64,000 nt of DNA from Arenimonas sp049195245 (lineage in GTDB: Bacteria > Pseudomonadota > Gammaproteobacteria > Xanthomonadales > Xanthomonadaceae). The notes beneath the pieces are model-generated. The model had not been told where the DNA came from, did no database searches, and saw nothing but the letters and a program-made list of their open reading frames with translations. Positions 43,883 through 51,804 of this stretch are shown here, piece after piece. Each line of letters opens with the position of its first letter. The first letter of the stretch is position 1. The DNA lies in contig NZ_JBMIRR010000023.1 of NCBI RefSeq assembly GCF_049195245.1, positions 1 to 64,000 on the forward strand. The letters run 5' to 3'. The translations under genes were made by a program, and so were the position numbers.

Positions 43883-45267
43883 GGCGCCACCTCCTGGCCG
43901 AGCATGAAGTCGGTGACCGGCTGCCTCGCGCGGTCCTTGCGGTCGTACACCAGGGCGCCGTCCAGGTACACGCGTTCGGCCTGGGCATAGACGCTGAAGG
44001 GGTTGCCGTTCCACACCACCACGTCGGCGCGCTTGCCCTTGTCCAGGCTGCCGGTGCTGTCGGCGATGCCGATCGCGCGGGCCGCGTTGGACGTGAGCCA
44101 GCGGATCGCGCGCTCGGGCGGCAGCGACAGGCCGACGCGCTCGCCGCGCGCCATCACCTTGGCCGCTTCCTGGTTCAGGCGCTGGATGCCTTCGGAGGAA
44201 TCCGAGTGCACGATTGCGCAGCCGTTCTCGGGACGATCCACCAGGGCGATGTTTTCCTGGATGCCGTCGTAGGCCTCCATCTTGAAGCCCCACCAGTCGG
44301 CCCACAGCGCGCCGCAGACGTTTTCCTCGGCGAGGCGGTCGGCCAGCTTGTAGGCCTCGACTCCGTGGTGGAAGGCGGCGATCTTGAAGCCGAATTCCTT
44401 GGCCAGGTCCAGCATCAGCGCCATCTCGTCGGCGCGGTAGCAGTGGATCTGCACCGTGATCTCGCCGCGCAGCACGTCGGCCAGGGTGTCCATGCGCAGG
44501 TCGCGCGCCGGCGGCTCGGCGGCGGGTTCGCCCTTCTTCGCGCGGCCGCCCGAGGATGATTGCGACGCGTCGTATGCGTCCCATTTGCGGCGGTAGGCCT
44601 GCGCCTCGGCGAACGCGGCGCGGTAGCCGGCCAGGTTGCCCATGCGGGTCATCGGCGACTGGCCGCGGCCGCCGTACACGCGCTTGGGGTTTTCACCGCA
44701 GGCCATCTTCACGCTGTGCGGGGCGCCGGGGTACTTCATTTCCTGCATCGTGGTGGCGGCGACGTTGCGCAGCACCACGCCGCGGCCGCCGATCAGGTTG
44801 GCCGAGCCGGGCAGCACCATCATCGTGGTGACGCCGCCGGCCAGGGCCGCGCCGAAGCCCGGGTCCTGCGGCCACACGCCGTGTTCGGCCCAGACCTGGG
44901 CGGTCACGGGCGAGGTGATCTCGTTGCCGTCGCTGTGCGCGGTGGCGCCCGGGCTGGGGTACACGCCCAGGTGCGAATGCACGTCGATGATGCCGGGCGT
45001 GACCCACTTGCCCTGGCCGTCCACCACGCTGGCATCACCGGCCTGCAGGCCCGCGCCCACGGCCACGATGCGGCCCTCGCGCATCAGCACGTCGGCGCCG
45101 TCCAGGCGCTGTCCGTTGCCGTCGAGCACGGTGGCATTGCGGATCAGCACCGGGCCCGAGGCCGGCGCACGGTAGGTGCTGGCATAGGCCGGGTCGGCGG
45201 CCGGCGCCAGCGCCGGCAAGGCAAACAGGATGGCGGCCACCAGCGTGGCCTTGAGGCGTGCGGTCAT
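43879..45267 (-). CDS. Exported metal-dependent amidohydrolase (intact partner)
   Basis: The protein has 462 aa with a signal peptide (residues 1-23, cleavage near APA-AD). Metal binding is visible as PGIIDVHSHLG (His-x-His) and later His residues in IQIHCYRADE and FHHGVEAYKLA, with IVHSDSSEG near the C-terminal metal aspartate. Its partner directly downstream is the degenerate copy. This two-gene arrangement suggests a heteromer. Confidence 0.85.
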   Translation of the reverse strand: MTARLKATLVAAILFALPALAPAADPAYASTYRAPASGPVLIRNATVLDGNGQRLDGADVLMREGRIVAVGAGLQAGDASVVDGQGKWVTPGIIDVHSHLGVYPSPGATAHSDGNEITSPVTAQVWAEHGVWPQDPGFGAALAGGVTTMMVLPGSANLIGGRGVVLRNVAATTMQEMKYPGAPHSVKMACGENPKRVYGGRGQSPMTRMGNLAGYRAAFAEAQAYRRKWDAYDASQSSSGGRAKKGEPAAEPPARDLRMDTLADVLRGEITVQIHCYRADEMALMLDLAKEFGFKIAAFHHGVEAYKLADRLAEENVCGALWADWWGFKMEAYDGIQENIALVDRPENGCAIVHSDSSEGIQRLNQEAAKVMARGERVGLSLPPERAIRWLTSNAARAIGIADSTGSLDKGKRADVVVWNGNPFSVYAQAERVYLDGALVYDRKDRARQPVTDFMLGQEVAP

Positions 45268-45403
45268 CGGTCTCTCCCCTGGGACCGGGCCACCCTAGCG
45301 CCCCGGGCGTGCGCCGGACAAGCCCATCCGGTCACGGTTCAAGGCCTGCGTGGCAGAATGGCGGGGCAAGGCGTAGAAAAACAACAACAAGGAAAACAAG
45401 ACC

Positions 45404-46180
45404 ATGAAAGACAAACAGGCCATCGTCAGCAATTGGCTTCCGCGTTACACCGGCGTGCCCCTGGGCGAGTTTGGCGAGCACATCCTGCTGACCAATTTCG
45501 GCGGCTACCTCAACACGTTCTCGCGGCTCACGGGCGCGCCCATCGTCGGCCTGGACCGGCCGATGCCCAGCGCCACCGCCGACGGCATCACCATGATCAA
45601 CTTCGGCATGGGCAGCGCCAATGCCGCCACCGTGATGGACCTGCTGTCGGCCATCCTGCCCAAGGCGGTGCTGTTCCTGGGCAAGTGCGGCGGGCTCAAG
45701 CGCAAGAACCAGCTGGGCGACCTGATCCTGCCGATCGCCGCCATCCGCGGCGAGGGCACCAGCAACGACTACCTGCTGCCCGAGGTGCCGGCGCTGCCGG
45801 CGTTTGCGCTGCAGCGCGCGGTGTCCACCATGATCCGCGACCTCGAGCACGACTACTGGACCGGCACGGTGTTCACCACCAACCGCCGCGTCTGGGAGCA
45901 CGACGAGGCCTTCAAGGAATACCTGCGCAAGCTGCGCTGCATGGCCATCGACATGGAGACGGCCACGGTGTTCTCGGCCGGCTTCGCCAACTCGATTCCT
46001 TCCGGCGCGCTGCTGCTGGTGTCCGACCAGCCGATGGTGCCCGAAGGCGTGAAGACCGAGGCGTCCGACCGCGTCGTCACCGAGCATTTCGTCGAGCGTC
46101 ACATCCAGATCGGCATCGAGGCGCTGCGCCTGATCCGTCGCCACGGCAAGTCAGTCAAGCACCTTCGCTTCGATGAATAA
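45404..46180 (+). CDS. amn: AMP nucleosidase / PNP-UDP phosphorylase family nucleosidase
   Basis: The protein has 258 aa. The family fold is shown by NFGMGSANAATVMDLL, FLGKCGGLKRKNQLGDLILP and the nucleoside-binding stretch RCMAIDMETATVFSAGFAN. LLVSDQPMVPEGVKTEASD follows. AMP nucleosidase cleaves AMP to adenine and ribose-5-phosphate. The E. coli enzyme is longer (about 480 aa) with an extra N-terminal domain; this is the short form, for which phosphorylase activity on another nucleoside cannot be excluded. A ribosome site (AAGGAAAAC) precedes the ATG. Confidence 0.78.
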   Translation: MKDKQAIVSNWLPRYTGVPLGEFGEHILLTNFGGYLNTFSRLTGAPIVGLDRPMPSATADGITMINFGMGSANAATVMDLLSAILPKAVLFLGKCGGLKRKNQLGDLILPIAAIRGEGTSNDYLLPEVPALPAFALQRAVSTMIRDLEHDYWTGTVFTTNRRVWEHDEAFKEYLRKLRCMAIDMETATVFSAGFANSIPSGALLLVSDQPMVPEGVKTEASDRVVTEHFVERHIQIGIEALRLIRRHGKSVKHLRFDE

Positions 46181-46458
46181 GCGGCATGGCGCACATGCGT
46201 GTTGCCATGCCCGTCTTGCGTAACGCAGCGAGCTTGCGGCCTTCGTTTTGCAAGGAACGTTAAGACCAGAATTGATGATGCTGAACGTGCCGCGCGCCGG
46301 TGCAGCGCAAAGCGCGCTGCGCCGCGCTTTCGCAGGATGCACGGTGCCCCTGCGCGATTAACTTCAGTTCGCCGCCGAGCATTGGCACGCGCCTTGCAAC
46401 TGTTCCTGGGCAGCCGGAAAAAAGCTGCGATCTTTTCCCCCCGCCTAGGAGAACCATC
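46181..46458 (+). promoter_or_regulatory. Intergenic leader with sigma-54 promoter
   Basis: The gap of 278 bp between the nucleosidase and the small protein gene contains TTGGCACGCGCCTTGCAA at 46382-46399. This matches the sigma-54 consensus TGGCACG-N4-TTGCW: the GG at 46384-46385 and the GC at 46396-46397 are separated by exactly ten bases. Transcription would begin near 46409, about 50 bp before the start codon. The rest of the gap has no gene I can support. A ribosome site AGGAG (46447-46451) precedes the GTG start. No enhancer-binding protein site was identified. Confidence 0.75.
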
Positions 46459-46689
46459 GTGAGCAACAACAACGACACCAAGAACACCCAGACCCAGAAG
46501 CCGACCGATCCGCAGAAGCAGCAGGGCCAGTCGCAGACCGACAAGCCGCTGCAGCCGGGCCAGACCAAGCCGGAGCCGGGCCAGCAGGGCCAGTCGCAGA
46601 CCGACAAGACCCGCCAGCCGGGCCAGTCCGATGTCGAGAAGACCCCGGAGCCGGGCAAGACCGGTTCGCAGCAGCACGGCAACAAGTAA
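46459..46689 (+). CDS. Small Gln/Pro-rich hydrophilic protein with tandem repeats
   Basis: The protein has 76 aa, begins with GTG at 46459 and is preceded by AGGAG with a spacing of 7 bp. It is almost entirely polar (Gln, Thr, Asn, Lys, Pro, Gly, Asp, Ser). Two imperfect repeats of about 20 residues each contain QGQSQTDK and then QPGQ. It has no signal peptide, hydrophobic helix or Cys, so it is probably disordered. It is followed by a clear terminator, and a sigma-54 promoter lies upstream, so it looks like a single-gene, regulated transcription unit. No family is known to me. Confidence 0.75.
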   Translation: MSNNNDTKNTQTQKPTDPQKQQGQSQTDKPLQPGQTKPEPGQQGQSQTDKTRQPGQSDVEKTPEPGKTGSQQHGNK

Positions 46690-46765
46690 GCGGTAGCCGC
46701 GAGGCCCCCGACTCGCGGATTTGCCTGCGTGATGCGGCCCTGCCGGATCCTGCGGCGCAAAATCA

Positions 46766-46794
46766 AACGCCCCGGCTTGCCGGGGCGTTTTTTT
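46766..46794 (+). terminator. Rho-independent terminator after the Gln/Pro-rich small protein
   Basis: ACGCCCCGG (46767-46775) pairs with CCGGGGCGT (46780-46788) across a short loop, with A residues before the stem and a run of seven T residues after it. It ends the rightward transcript 77 bp after the stop codon. The A-rich left side could also serve the convergent lipoprotein gene. Confidence 0.9.
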
Positions 46795-46831
46795 ATGGCG
46801 ACGGCGCTTTCGTGAGGTCGGCGCCCGGGGC

Positions 46832-47161
46832 TTACCAGTTGAAGACGAAGCCCACCACGTCCGGCGTTTCCTTGCCCTCGTCGAAGCGCACCGTGCACTC
46901 CACGATCTGTTTCACTTCCGAGGTCAGGCCGGGCTCGATGACGATCGGCGCGGTCAGGAATTTTTCGCCGTTGGGCGCATCCTTCATGCTGGCGGCCAGC
47001 GCGGGCTGGTCGAGCGTGTAGAGCTTGCCGTTGAGTCGGGATTCGGCGGCCAGCTTGCAGGCTTCGGCCGCGGCCTCGTTGGCATTGCCGCTCCCGCCCG
47101 CACCGCCGCCGCCACAGGCCGTCAGCGCCACGGTCACGCAGACCACGAACAAGGTACGCAT
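46832..47161 (-). CDS. Small putative lipoprotein
   Basis: The protein has 109 aa. The N-terminus MRTLFVVCVTVALTAC is a lipobox, giving a lipidated Cys16. A short Gly-rich stretch (GGGGAGGSGN) is followed by a compact acidic domain. The second half has one further cysteine pair position (AEACK and IVECTV) that could form a disulfide. I do not recognise a family. Confidence 0.75.
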   Translation of the reverse strand: MRTLFVVCVTVALTACGGGGAGGSGNANEAAAEACKLAAESRLNGKLYTLDQPALAASMKDAPNGEKFLTAPIVIEPGLTSEVKQIVECTVRFDEGKETPDVVGFVFNW

Positions 47162-47293
47162 CCCACCCCTCCTGAGTCATGGCCGTGCCCGTGCGGGTGG
47201 GGGACTCCGGCCGGGCGAGCCTAAAGTGTGACCAAATTAGCGTATTAACTCTAGCCCCGCCAATAGCGCTTACGTGAAGAGCGGGGCTGTCGT

Positions 47294-48223
47294 TCAGTAA
47301 CGGGGCACGCGGGGGTCGATTTCGAGCGACCAGGCGTCGATGCCGCCCTCGACGTTGTAGAGGTCGTGGAAGCCCAGGCCGCGGAAGTGCTCGGCCGCCT
47401 GGCGGCTGGAGATGCCGTGGTGGCAGAGGAAGGCCAGGGGCAGGTCCTTGGGCAGGGCGCCCAGGCGCTCGGCGCTGTCCTCGTCCAGCACCTCGTGGGC
47501 GTGGGGGAAGGGGGCCAGGGCCCGGGCGTGGGCGGGGCGCACGTCCACCACGTCAATGATGCCGGCGATGATGCGGTCGTGAAGTTCCTGCACGCCCAGC
47601 GGCTTCACCGGCGGCGGCGCGTTCGGGTTGTGGATGGCCAGGCCGGCGCCGCGCGGGTCCTGGGCCCAGTCGATCCGGATGCCGTTGGCGCGCGGGGCGC
47701 TGGCCAGGTCGAAGTGCAGGCGGATGCCGGCGGACTCGGCGACGATCTCGTGGCCATTGGCGGGCTTGAGCTCGAAGCGGGCGTTGAAGCGCGGGTCCAC
47801 GTTGAGGTGCAGCACGGCGCCGGGTTCGGCGCCGTCCATCGCGCGGCCGATGGCCTCGGCGGCCTCCGGGCTGATCTCGATGCGGGGCGGGGTGCGGTCC
47901 GGGGCGGGCAGGCCCAGGGCTTCGTGCAGTTCGCCGCTGTTGAGCATCTGCTCGATGATGTCGCTGCCGCCCAGCAGCTCGCCGCCGACATAAAGCTGCG
48001 GGATGGTCGGCCACTGGCCGTAGACCTTGATGCCCTCGCGGATTTCCGGGTCGGCCAGCACGTCCACATGCCCGAAGCCCGGTACCAGCCCGCCCAGGAT
48101 GCCCACCGCCTTGGCGGAGAAGCCGCACTGCGGCGCCTGCGGGCTGCCCTTCATGAACAACACGACGCGGTGCGCGCCCAGGATCGATTCAATGCGGCTG
48201 CGGACTTCAGGCGAAAGGGACAT
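47294..48223 (-). CDS. Grx4-type monothiol glutaredoxin fused to IscA-like and rhodanese domains
   Basis: The protein has 309 aa. The N-terminal domain (about 1-108) is a monothiol glutaredoxin with the active site CGFS (33-36) and WPTIPQLYVGGELLGG. Such proteins bind 2Fe-2S clusters with glutathione. A middle region (about 120-195) resembles the A-type carrier fold (ISPEAAEAI...RLHFDLAS) but lacks the cysteine ligands. The C-terminal domain (about 215-309) is a rhodanese with the active loop CHHGISSRQAAEHF. The role is probably in Fe-S trafficking and sulfur transfer. Confidence 0.85.
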   Translation of the reverse strand: MSLSPEVRSRIESILGAHRVVLFMKGSPQAPQCGFSAKAVGILGGLVPGFGHVDVLADPEIREGIKVYGQWPTIPQLYVGGELLGGSDIIEQMLNSGELHEALGLPAPDRTPPRIEISPEAAEAIGRAMDGAEPGAVLHLNVDPRFNARFELKPANGHEIVAESAGIRLHFDLASAPRANGIRIDWAQDPRGAGLAIHNPNAPPPVKPLGVQELHDRIIAGIIDVVDVRPAHARALAPFPHAHEVLDEDSAERLGALPKDLPLAFLCHHGISSRQAAEHFRGLGFHDLYNVEGGIDAWSLEIDPRVPRY

Positions 48224-48272
48224 GGCGTACTCCGTGGGTTCCCCCATTTTACGCCACCCCCTCACCGAAAAA

Positions 48273-48351
48273 GAAAACATACCAGGTATGTTTTCCGTCA
48301 CCCCCGCCGGTGCTGTCTCATCGGGAAAGAAAACATACCTGGTATGTTTTC
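48273..48351. repeat. Palindrome pair, locus 3
   Basis: Full 21-bp copies at 48274-48294 (central A) and 48330-48350 (central T), centres 56 bp apart, each with the outer G/C giving 23 bp. The spacer carries a degenerate remnant (TGTCTCATCGGGAAAG) that aligns with the second half of the CTGAGACAGTCTCAG spacer at loci 4 and 5. The right copy encodes the last ten residues of the SGNH hydrolase. Confidence 0.92.
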
Positions 48352-48950
48352 TCGAGGGTGAGGTGGGTCCAGGTGGTGTATTGGGGGGCGGAGGGGTGCA
48401 GGCCGTCTTCGGCGATGCCGGCGGTGGGGGCGCGGCTGGCGGGGGTGATGTCGACGAAGGGGACGCCGTGGGCTTCGCAGATTGAGGCGGCGGCGGCGTT
48501 GTAGGCGTCGAGTTCGGCGGCGATGCGGGCGGGGTCGCGGCCGCTGGCCTGGCCGAAGGGGGTGACGCCCCAGTCGGGGATGGACAGCACCAGCACGTGG
48601 TCGGCGCGGCCGCCGGCCAGGGTGATCGCCCGCTGCAGCAGGGCCGTGAACTCGCCGCGGTAGTCGGCCACGTCGCGGCCGCGGTACTGGTTGTTGACCC
48701 CGATCAGCAGCGACACGACATCCCAGCGGCCCAGCGGCTCGGCCGCATCCATCGCGGCCGCAAGTTCGTCGGTGGTCCAGCCGGTGGTGGCGATAATGCG
48801 CGGCTCGTCGATTGCCACGCCGCGCTCGCGCAACGCCGCCACCAGCTGCACCGGCCAGCGGCCCGCTTCCGGCACCGATTCGCCGATGGTGTAGGAATCG
48901 CCCAGCGCCAGGTACTTCAGCGGCGCCCCGGCACCTGCGGCCCGCGCCAT
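48318..48950 (-). CDS. SGNH/GDSL-family hydrolase (lysophospholipase/esterase-like)
   Basis: The protein has 210 aa with no signal peptide. Block I is LALGDSYTIGE with catalytic Ser, block III contains GVNNQYRGR (Gly-x-Asn), and the C-terminal block V is DGLHPSAPQY with the catalytic Asp-x-x-His pair. Those residues are complete. The last ten residues (KTYQVCFLSR) are encoded by a copy of the dispersed palindrome, so the native C-terminus was probably replaced by the element. It lies 13 bp after the aminotransferase gene in the same direction. Confidence 0.85.
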   Translation of the reverse strand: MARAAGAGAPLKYLALGDSYTIGESVPEAGRWPVQLVAALRERGVAIDEPRIIATTGWTTDELAAAMDAAEPLGRWDVVSLLIGVNNQYRGRDVADYRGEFTALLQRAITLAGGRADHVLVLSIPDWGVTPFGQASGRDPARIAAELDAYNAAAASICEAHGVPFVDITPASRAPTAGIAEDGLHPSAPQYTTWTHLTLEKTYQVCFLSR

Positions 48951-48963
48951 CGGCCGCCGCCCC

Positions 48964-50208
48964 TCAGGCCACGTGCCGCGAACGCGCGCGCGCCGCGTGC
49001 CGCCCCAGCGCCCGCTCGATGCGCGCGAACACCTCGCGGATCAGCGCCGCATCCGGCAGCAGCGTGATGCGGAAATGCAGCGAGTCGGGCACGTTGAAGC
49101 CACTGCCCGGCACCACCAGCACGTCCTCGTCCTCCAGCAGCTCCAGCGCGAAGGCCTGGTCGTCGAAGCCCACGGCCGCATCGCCGATCACGCGCGGGAA
49201 GGCGTACAGCGCACCGGCCGGCGCCACCAGGTCCAGGTGCTCGCTGGCCGCACAGCATTCGATCACCGCGCGCCGCGATTCGTGCAGCCGCCCGCCCGCG
49301 CCGGTGAGGTCGCGGATGGTCTCCGGCCCCGTCAGCGCCGCCGGCACCGCGAACTGCGCCGGCACGTTGGCACACAGCCGCAGCGCACTGAGCAGGTCCA
49401 TCGCATGGTGGTAGTCGCCCACCCGCACCGGATCGCCCGACAGCACCGCCCAGCCCACGCGCCAGCCGCAGGCGCGCCACACCTTCGACAGCCCGCCGAA
49501 GCTCAGGCACGGCACCTCGCCGGCCAGCGGCGCCAGCGGCGTGAAGCTGGCCTCGTCGTACAGGATGCCGTCGTAGATCTCGTCGGCCATCAGCAGCAGC
49601 CTGTGCCGCGCCGCAATCTCCACCAGCTGCTGCAGCAGCTCGCGCGGATAGTTCGCGCCGGTGGGATTGTTCGGATTGATCACCACCAGCACCCGCGTGC
49701 GCGGCGTGATCAGCTTCTCGATCTCGGCCGCGTCGGGCAGGAAGCCATTCTCGGGTCGGCACGGGTAATACACCGGCCGGCCCTGGTTGAGGATGGTGGC
49801 CGCGCTCCACAGCGGGTAGTCGGGCGAGGGCAGCAGCACTTCCTCGCCCGGATTGAGCAGCGCGCGCAGCGAAATGTCGATCAGCTCGCTGACGCCATTG
49901 CCGATGAACACCCGCTCGGCGGTGGCATTGGGCGTGCCGCGCGCGCGATGGAAGGCGGCCACGGCCTCGCGCGCCAGCGGCAGGCCCTGCTGGTGCGTGT
50001 AGGGATCGGACTCGTGCACGTTGCCGGCGATGGCCGACTGCAGGTGCTCGGGCGCGCGGAAACCGAAGGCGCCGGGATTGCCGATGTTGAGCCGGATCAG
50101 CTGCCGCCCCTGGCCTTCCAGCTCACGGGCGCGGCGGGACAGTTCACCGCGGATGTCGTAACGGACCTCGCGCAGGCTTTCGCGGGTCGGCAGGGGCGTG
50201 TGGGGCAT
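48964..50208 (-). CDS. PLP-dependent aminotransferase, class I/II (alanine transaminase AlaA-like)
   Basis: The protein has 414 aa. Fold type I is shown by LIRLNIGNPGAFGF, VLVVINPNNPTGANY and the internal aldimine lysine Lys242 in FGGLSKVWRACGWRVGW. The C-terminal arginine region (DSLHFRITLLPD) binds the substrate carboxylate. The closest known group is the AlaA/AlaC-type alanine-glutamate aminotransferases. The start at 50208 is supported by the conserved N-terminal helix (REVRYDIRGELSRRARELE). Confidence 0.85.
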   Translation of the reverse strand: MPHTPLPTRESLREVRYDIRGELSRRARELEGQGRQLIRLNIGNPGAFGFRAPEHLQSAIAGNVHESDPYTHQQGLPLAREAVAAFHRARGTPNATAERVFIGNGVSELIDISLRALLNPGEEVLLPSPDYPLWSAATILNQGRPVYYPCRPENGFLPDAAEIEKLITPRTRVLVVINPNNPTGANYPRELLQQLVEIAARHRLLLMADEIYDGILYDEASFTPLAPLAGEVPCLSFGGLSKVWRACGWRVGWAVLSGDPVRVGDYHHAMDLLSALRLCANVPAQFAVPAALTGPETIRDLTGAGGRLHESRRAVIECCAASEHLDLVAPAGALYAFPRVIGDAAVGFDDQAFALELLEDEDVLVVPGSGFNVPDSLHFRITLLPDAALIREVFARIERALGRHAARARSRHVA

Positions 50209-50285
50209 TGCAGGGAGACTCGGACCAGGATGCTGGCCCGAGATTAACGGAATCTTGACGTGCTTTCAGCCGGAATCCGCTCGCG

Positions 50286-50666
50286 TCAGCGCGATTTGGC
50301 CCGCAGCGCCAGCACGGCGGCCAGGGTGAAGCCCAGCTCCCAGACCAGGGCCCCGGCGAAGAACCCGGTGAATTCGCCGCTGGTCGCGATCCCCAGCAGC
50401 CGGGCGGCCGCGATGCCACCGTTGGACAGCGCCACCAGCCACAGCCCCGCCCGGAACCATTCCCGCCGCCAGGCGCAGGCCAGCAGGAAGGCCCCGAAGC
50501 CCAGCTCCAGCCCGCCGTAGAAGGCCCGCAGTTCGACCAGGCCGGCCGGCGTGCCGCTGATGCCGACGGCCCCAAGAACCACGGCCGGGTCGATCACGAT
50601 CGCCACGCCGAAGCCCAGGAAACCCAGGCCCGCCAGCACCAAAACCCATTTGCCGAACGTGTTCAT
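50286..50666 (-). CDS. DUF4345-like four-helix membrane protein
   Basis: The protein has 126 aa with four hydrophobic helices (about 5-25, 44-64, 72-90 and 100-120). The opening KWVLVLAGLGFLGFGVAIVIDP, followed by the ELRAFYGGLELGFG segment, fits the DUF4345 group. Function is unknown. The start at 50666 was chosen because upstream in-frame codons would encode a charged, non-membrane extension and overlap the divergent rsgA. Confidence 0.7.
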   Translation of the reverse strand: MNTFGKWVLVLAGLGFLGFGVAIVIDPAVVLGAVGISGTPAGLVELRAFYGGLELGFGAFLLACAWRREWFRAGLWLVALSNGGIAAARLLGIATSGEFTGFFAGALVWELGFTLAAVLALRAKSR

Positions 50667-50727
50667 GGCCCCAGCCTGTGCCCGCCGCAGTGAGCGCAGC
50701 GTGCAGGCAGGGGTATCATCGGCGGCA

Positions 50728-51804
50728 ATGCAGCCCACTCCTGAAGCCCTCGACCGACTGCGCGCCATCGGCTGGCCCGACGACGACGCCAGCCGCGAGG
50801 CCCTCGCCGCGGCCGACGGCGCCACCCTGGCCCGCGTCGTCGGCCAGCACCGCAGCGCCTACGACGTGGCCACCCAGGCCGACGAAATCCTGAAGGTGCA
50901 GCCGCCGCTGCCCTGGACCCGGCCGCGCTTCCCGCCCGAGCAGCGCGCCGCCGTCGGCGACTGGGTGGCGCTGGACGAAAGCGGCAAGAACATCCTGGCC
51001 CTGCTGCCCCGGCGCTCCATCCTCAAGCGCGGCGCCGCCGGCGAACACCACCGCCAGCAGCTGATCGCCGCCAACGTGGACCACGTGCTGGTGGTCGTGG
51101 GCCTGGACCAGGACTACAACCCGCGCCGCATCGAACGCTACCTGGTGCTGATCCGCGCCAGCGGCGCCGAGCCGGTGCTGGTGCTGACCAAGGCCGACGA
51201 GTGCGAGATCGTGCAGGACTGCATTGACCTGCTGTACGACGTCGAGCAGTCGGGCGTGCCGATCCACGCCGTCAACGCAAAGGACCGCCAGAGCTGCGAA
51301 GTGCTGCATCCCTACCTCGCCGCCGGCCACACGGTGGTGCTGGTGGGCAGCTCCGGCGCCGGCAAGTCCACGCTGACCAACACGCTGCTGGGCCGCGAGA
51401 AGATGAAGACCAACACCGTGCGCGGCAACGACTCGCGCGGACGGCACACCACCACCTCGCGCGTGCTGACGCCGCTGCCGCAGGGCGGCTGCCTGATCGA
51501 CACCCCCGGCATGCGCGAGGTGAAGTTCAGCGGCGACGAGGACATTGTCGACGCCTTCGAGGACATCCAGGCCCTGGCCGCGCACTGCCGCTTCCGCGAC
51601 TGCGTGCACGGCAACGAGCCGGGCTGCGCGGTGCGCGCCGCGATCGAGGACGACACCCTGGACGAGGCCCGCTACCGCCACTACATCAAGCTGCGCGACG
51701 AAGTGGACGCCGCCGCGGTGACGCAGGCCCAGCGCCGCGCCGAGGAGGCGCTGGCGCAGAAGGCCGCGCACAAGCGCAACAAGGACAAGCTCGGACGCCG
51801 CTGA
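50728..51804 (+). CDS. rsgA: Ribosome small-subunit-dependent GTPase A
   Basis: The protein has 358 aa. It has the circularly permuted GTPase order expected for RsgA: G4 (LVLTKADE) precedes G1 (GSSGAGKSTLTN) and G3 (DTPGMREV). An N-terminal OB-like region (RAAVGDWVAL) and a C-terminal zinc knuckle (CRFRDCVHGNEPGCAV) are intact. RsgA acts in the final maturation of the 30S subunit. The TGA overlaps the ATG of the next gene (TGATG), so the two are coupled. Confidence 0.95.
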   Translation: MQPTPEALDRLRAIGWPDDDASREALAAADGATLARVVGQHRSAYDVATQADEILKVQPPLPWTRPRFPPEQRAAVGDWVALDESGKNILALLPRRSILKRGAAGEHHRQQLIAANVDHVLVVVGLDQDYNPRRIERYLVLIRASGAEPVLVLTKADECEIVQDCIDLLYDVEQSGVPIHAVNAKDRQSCEVLHPYLAAGHTVVLVGSSGAGKSTLTNTLLGREKMKTNTVRGNDSRGRHTTTSRVLTPLPQGGCLIDTPGMREVKFSGDEDIVDAFEDIQALAAHCRFRDCVHGNEPGCAVRAAIEDDTLDEARYRHYIKLRDEVDAAAVTQAQRRAEEALAQKAAHKRNKDKLGRR

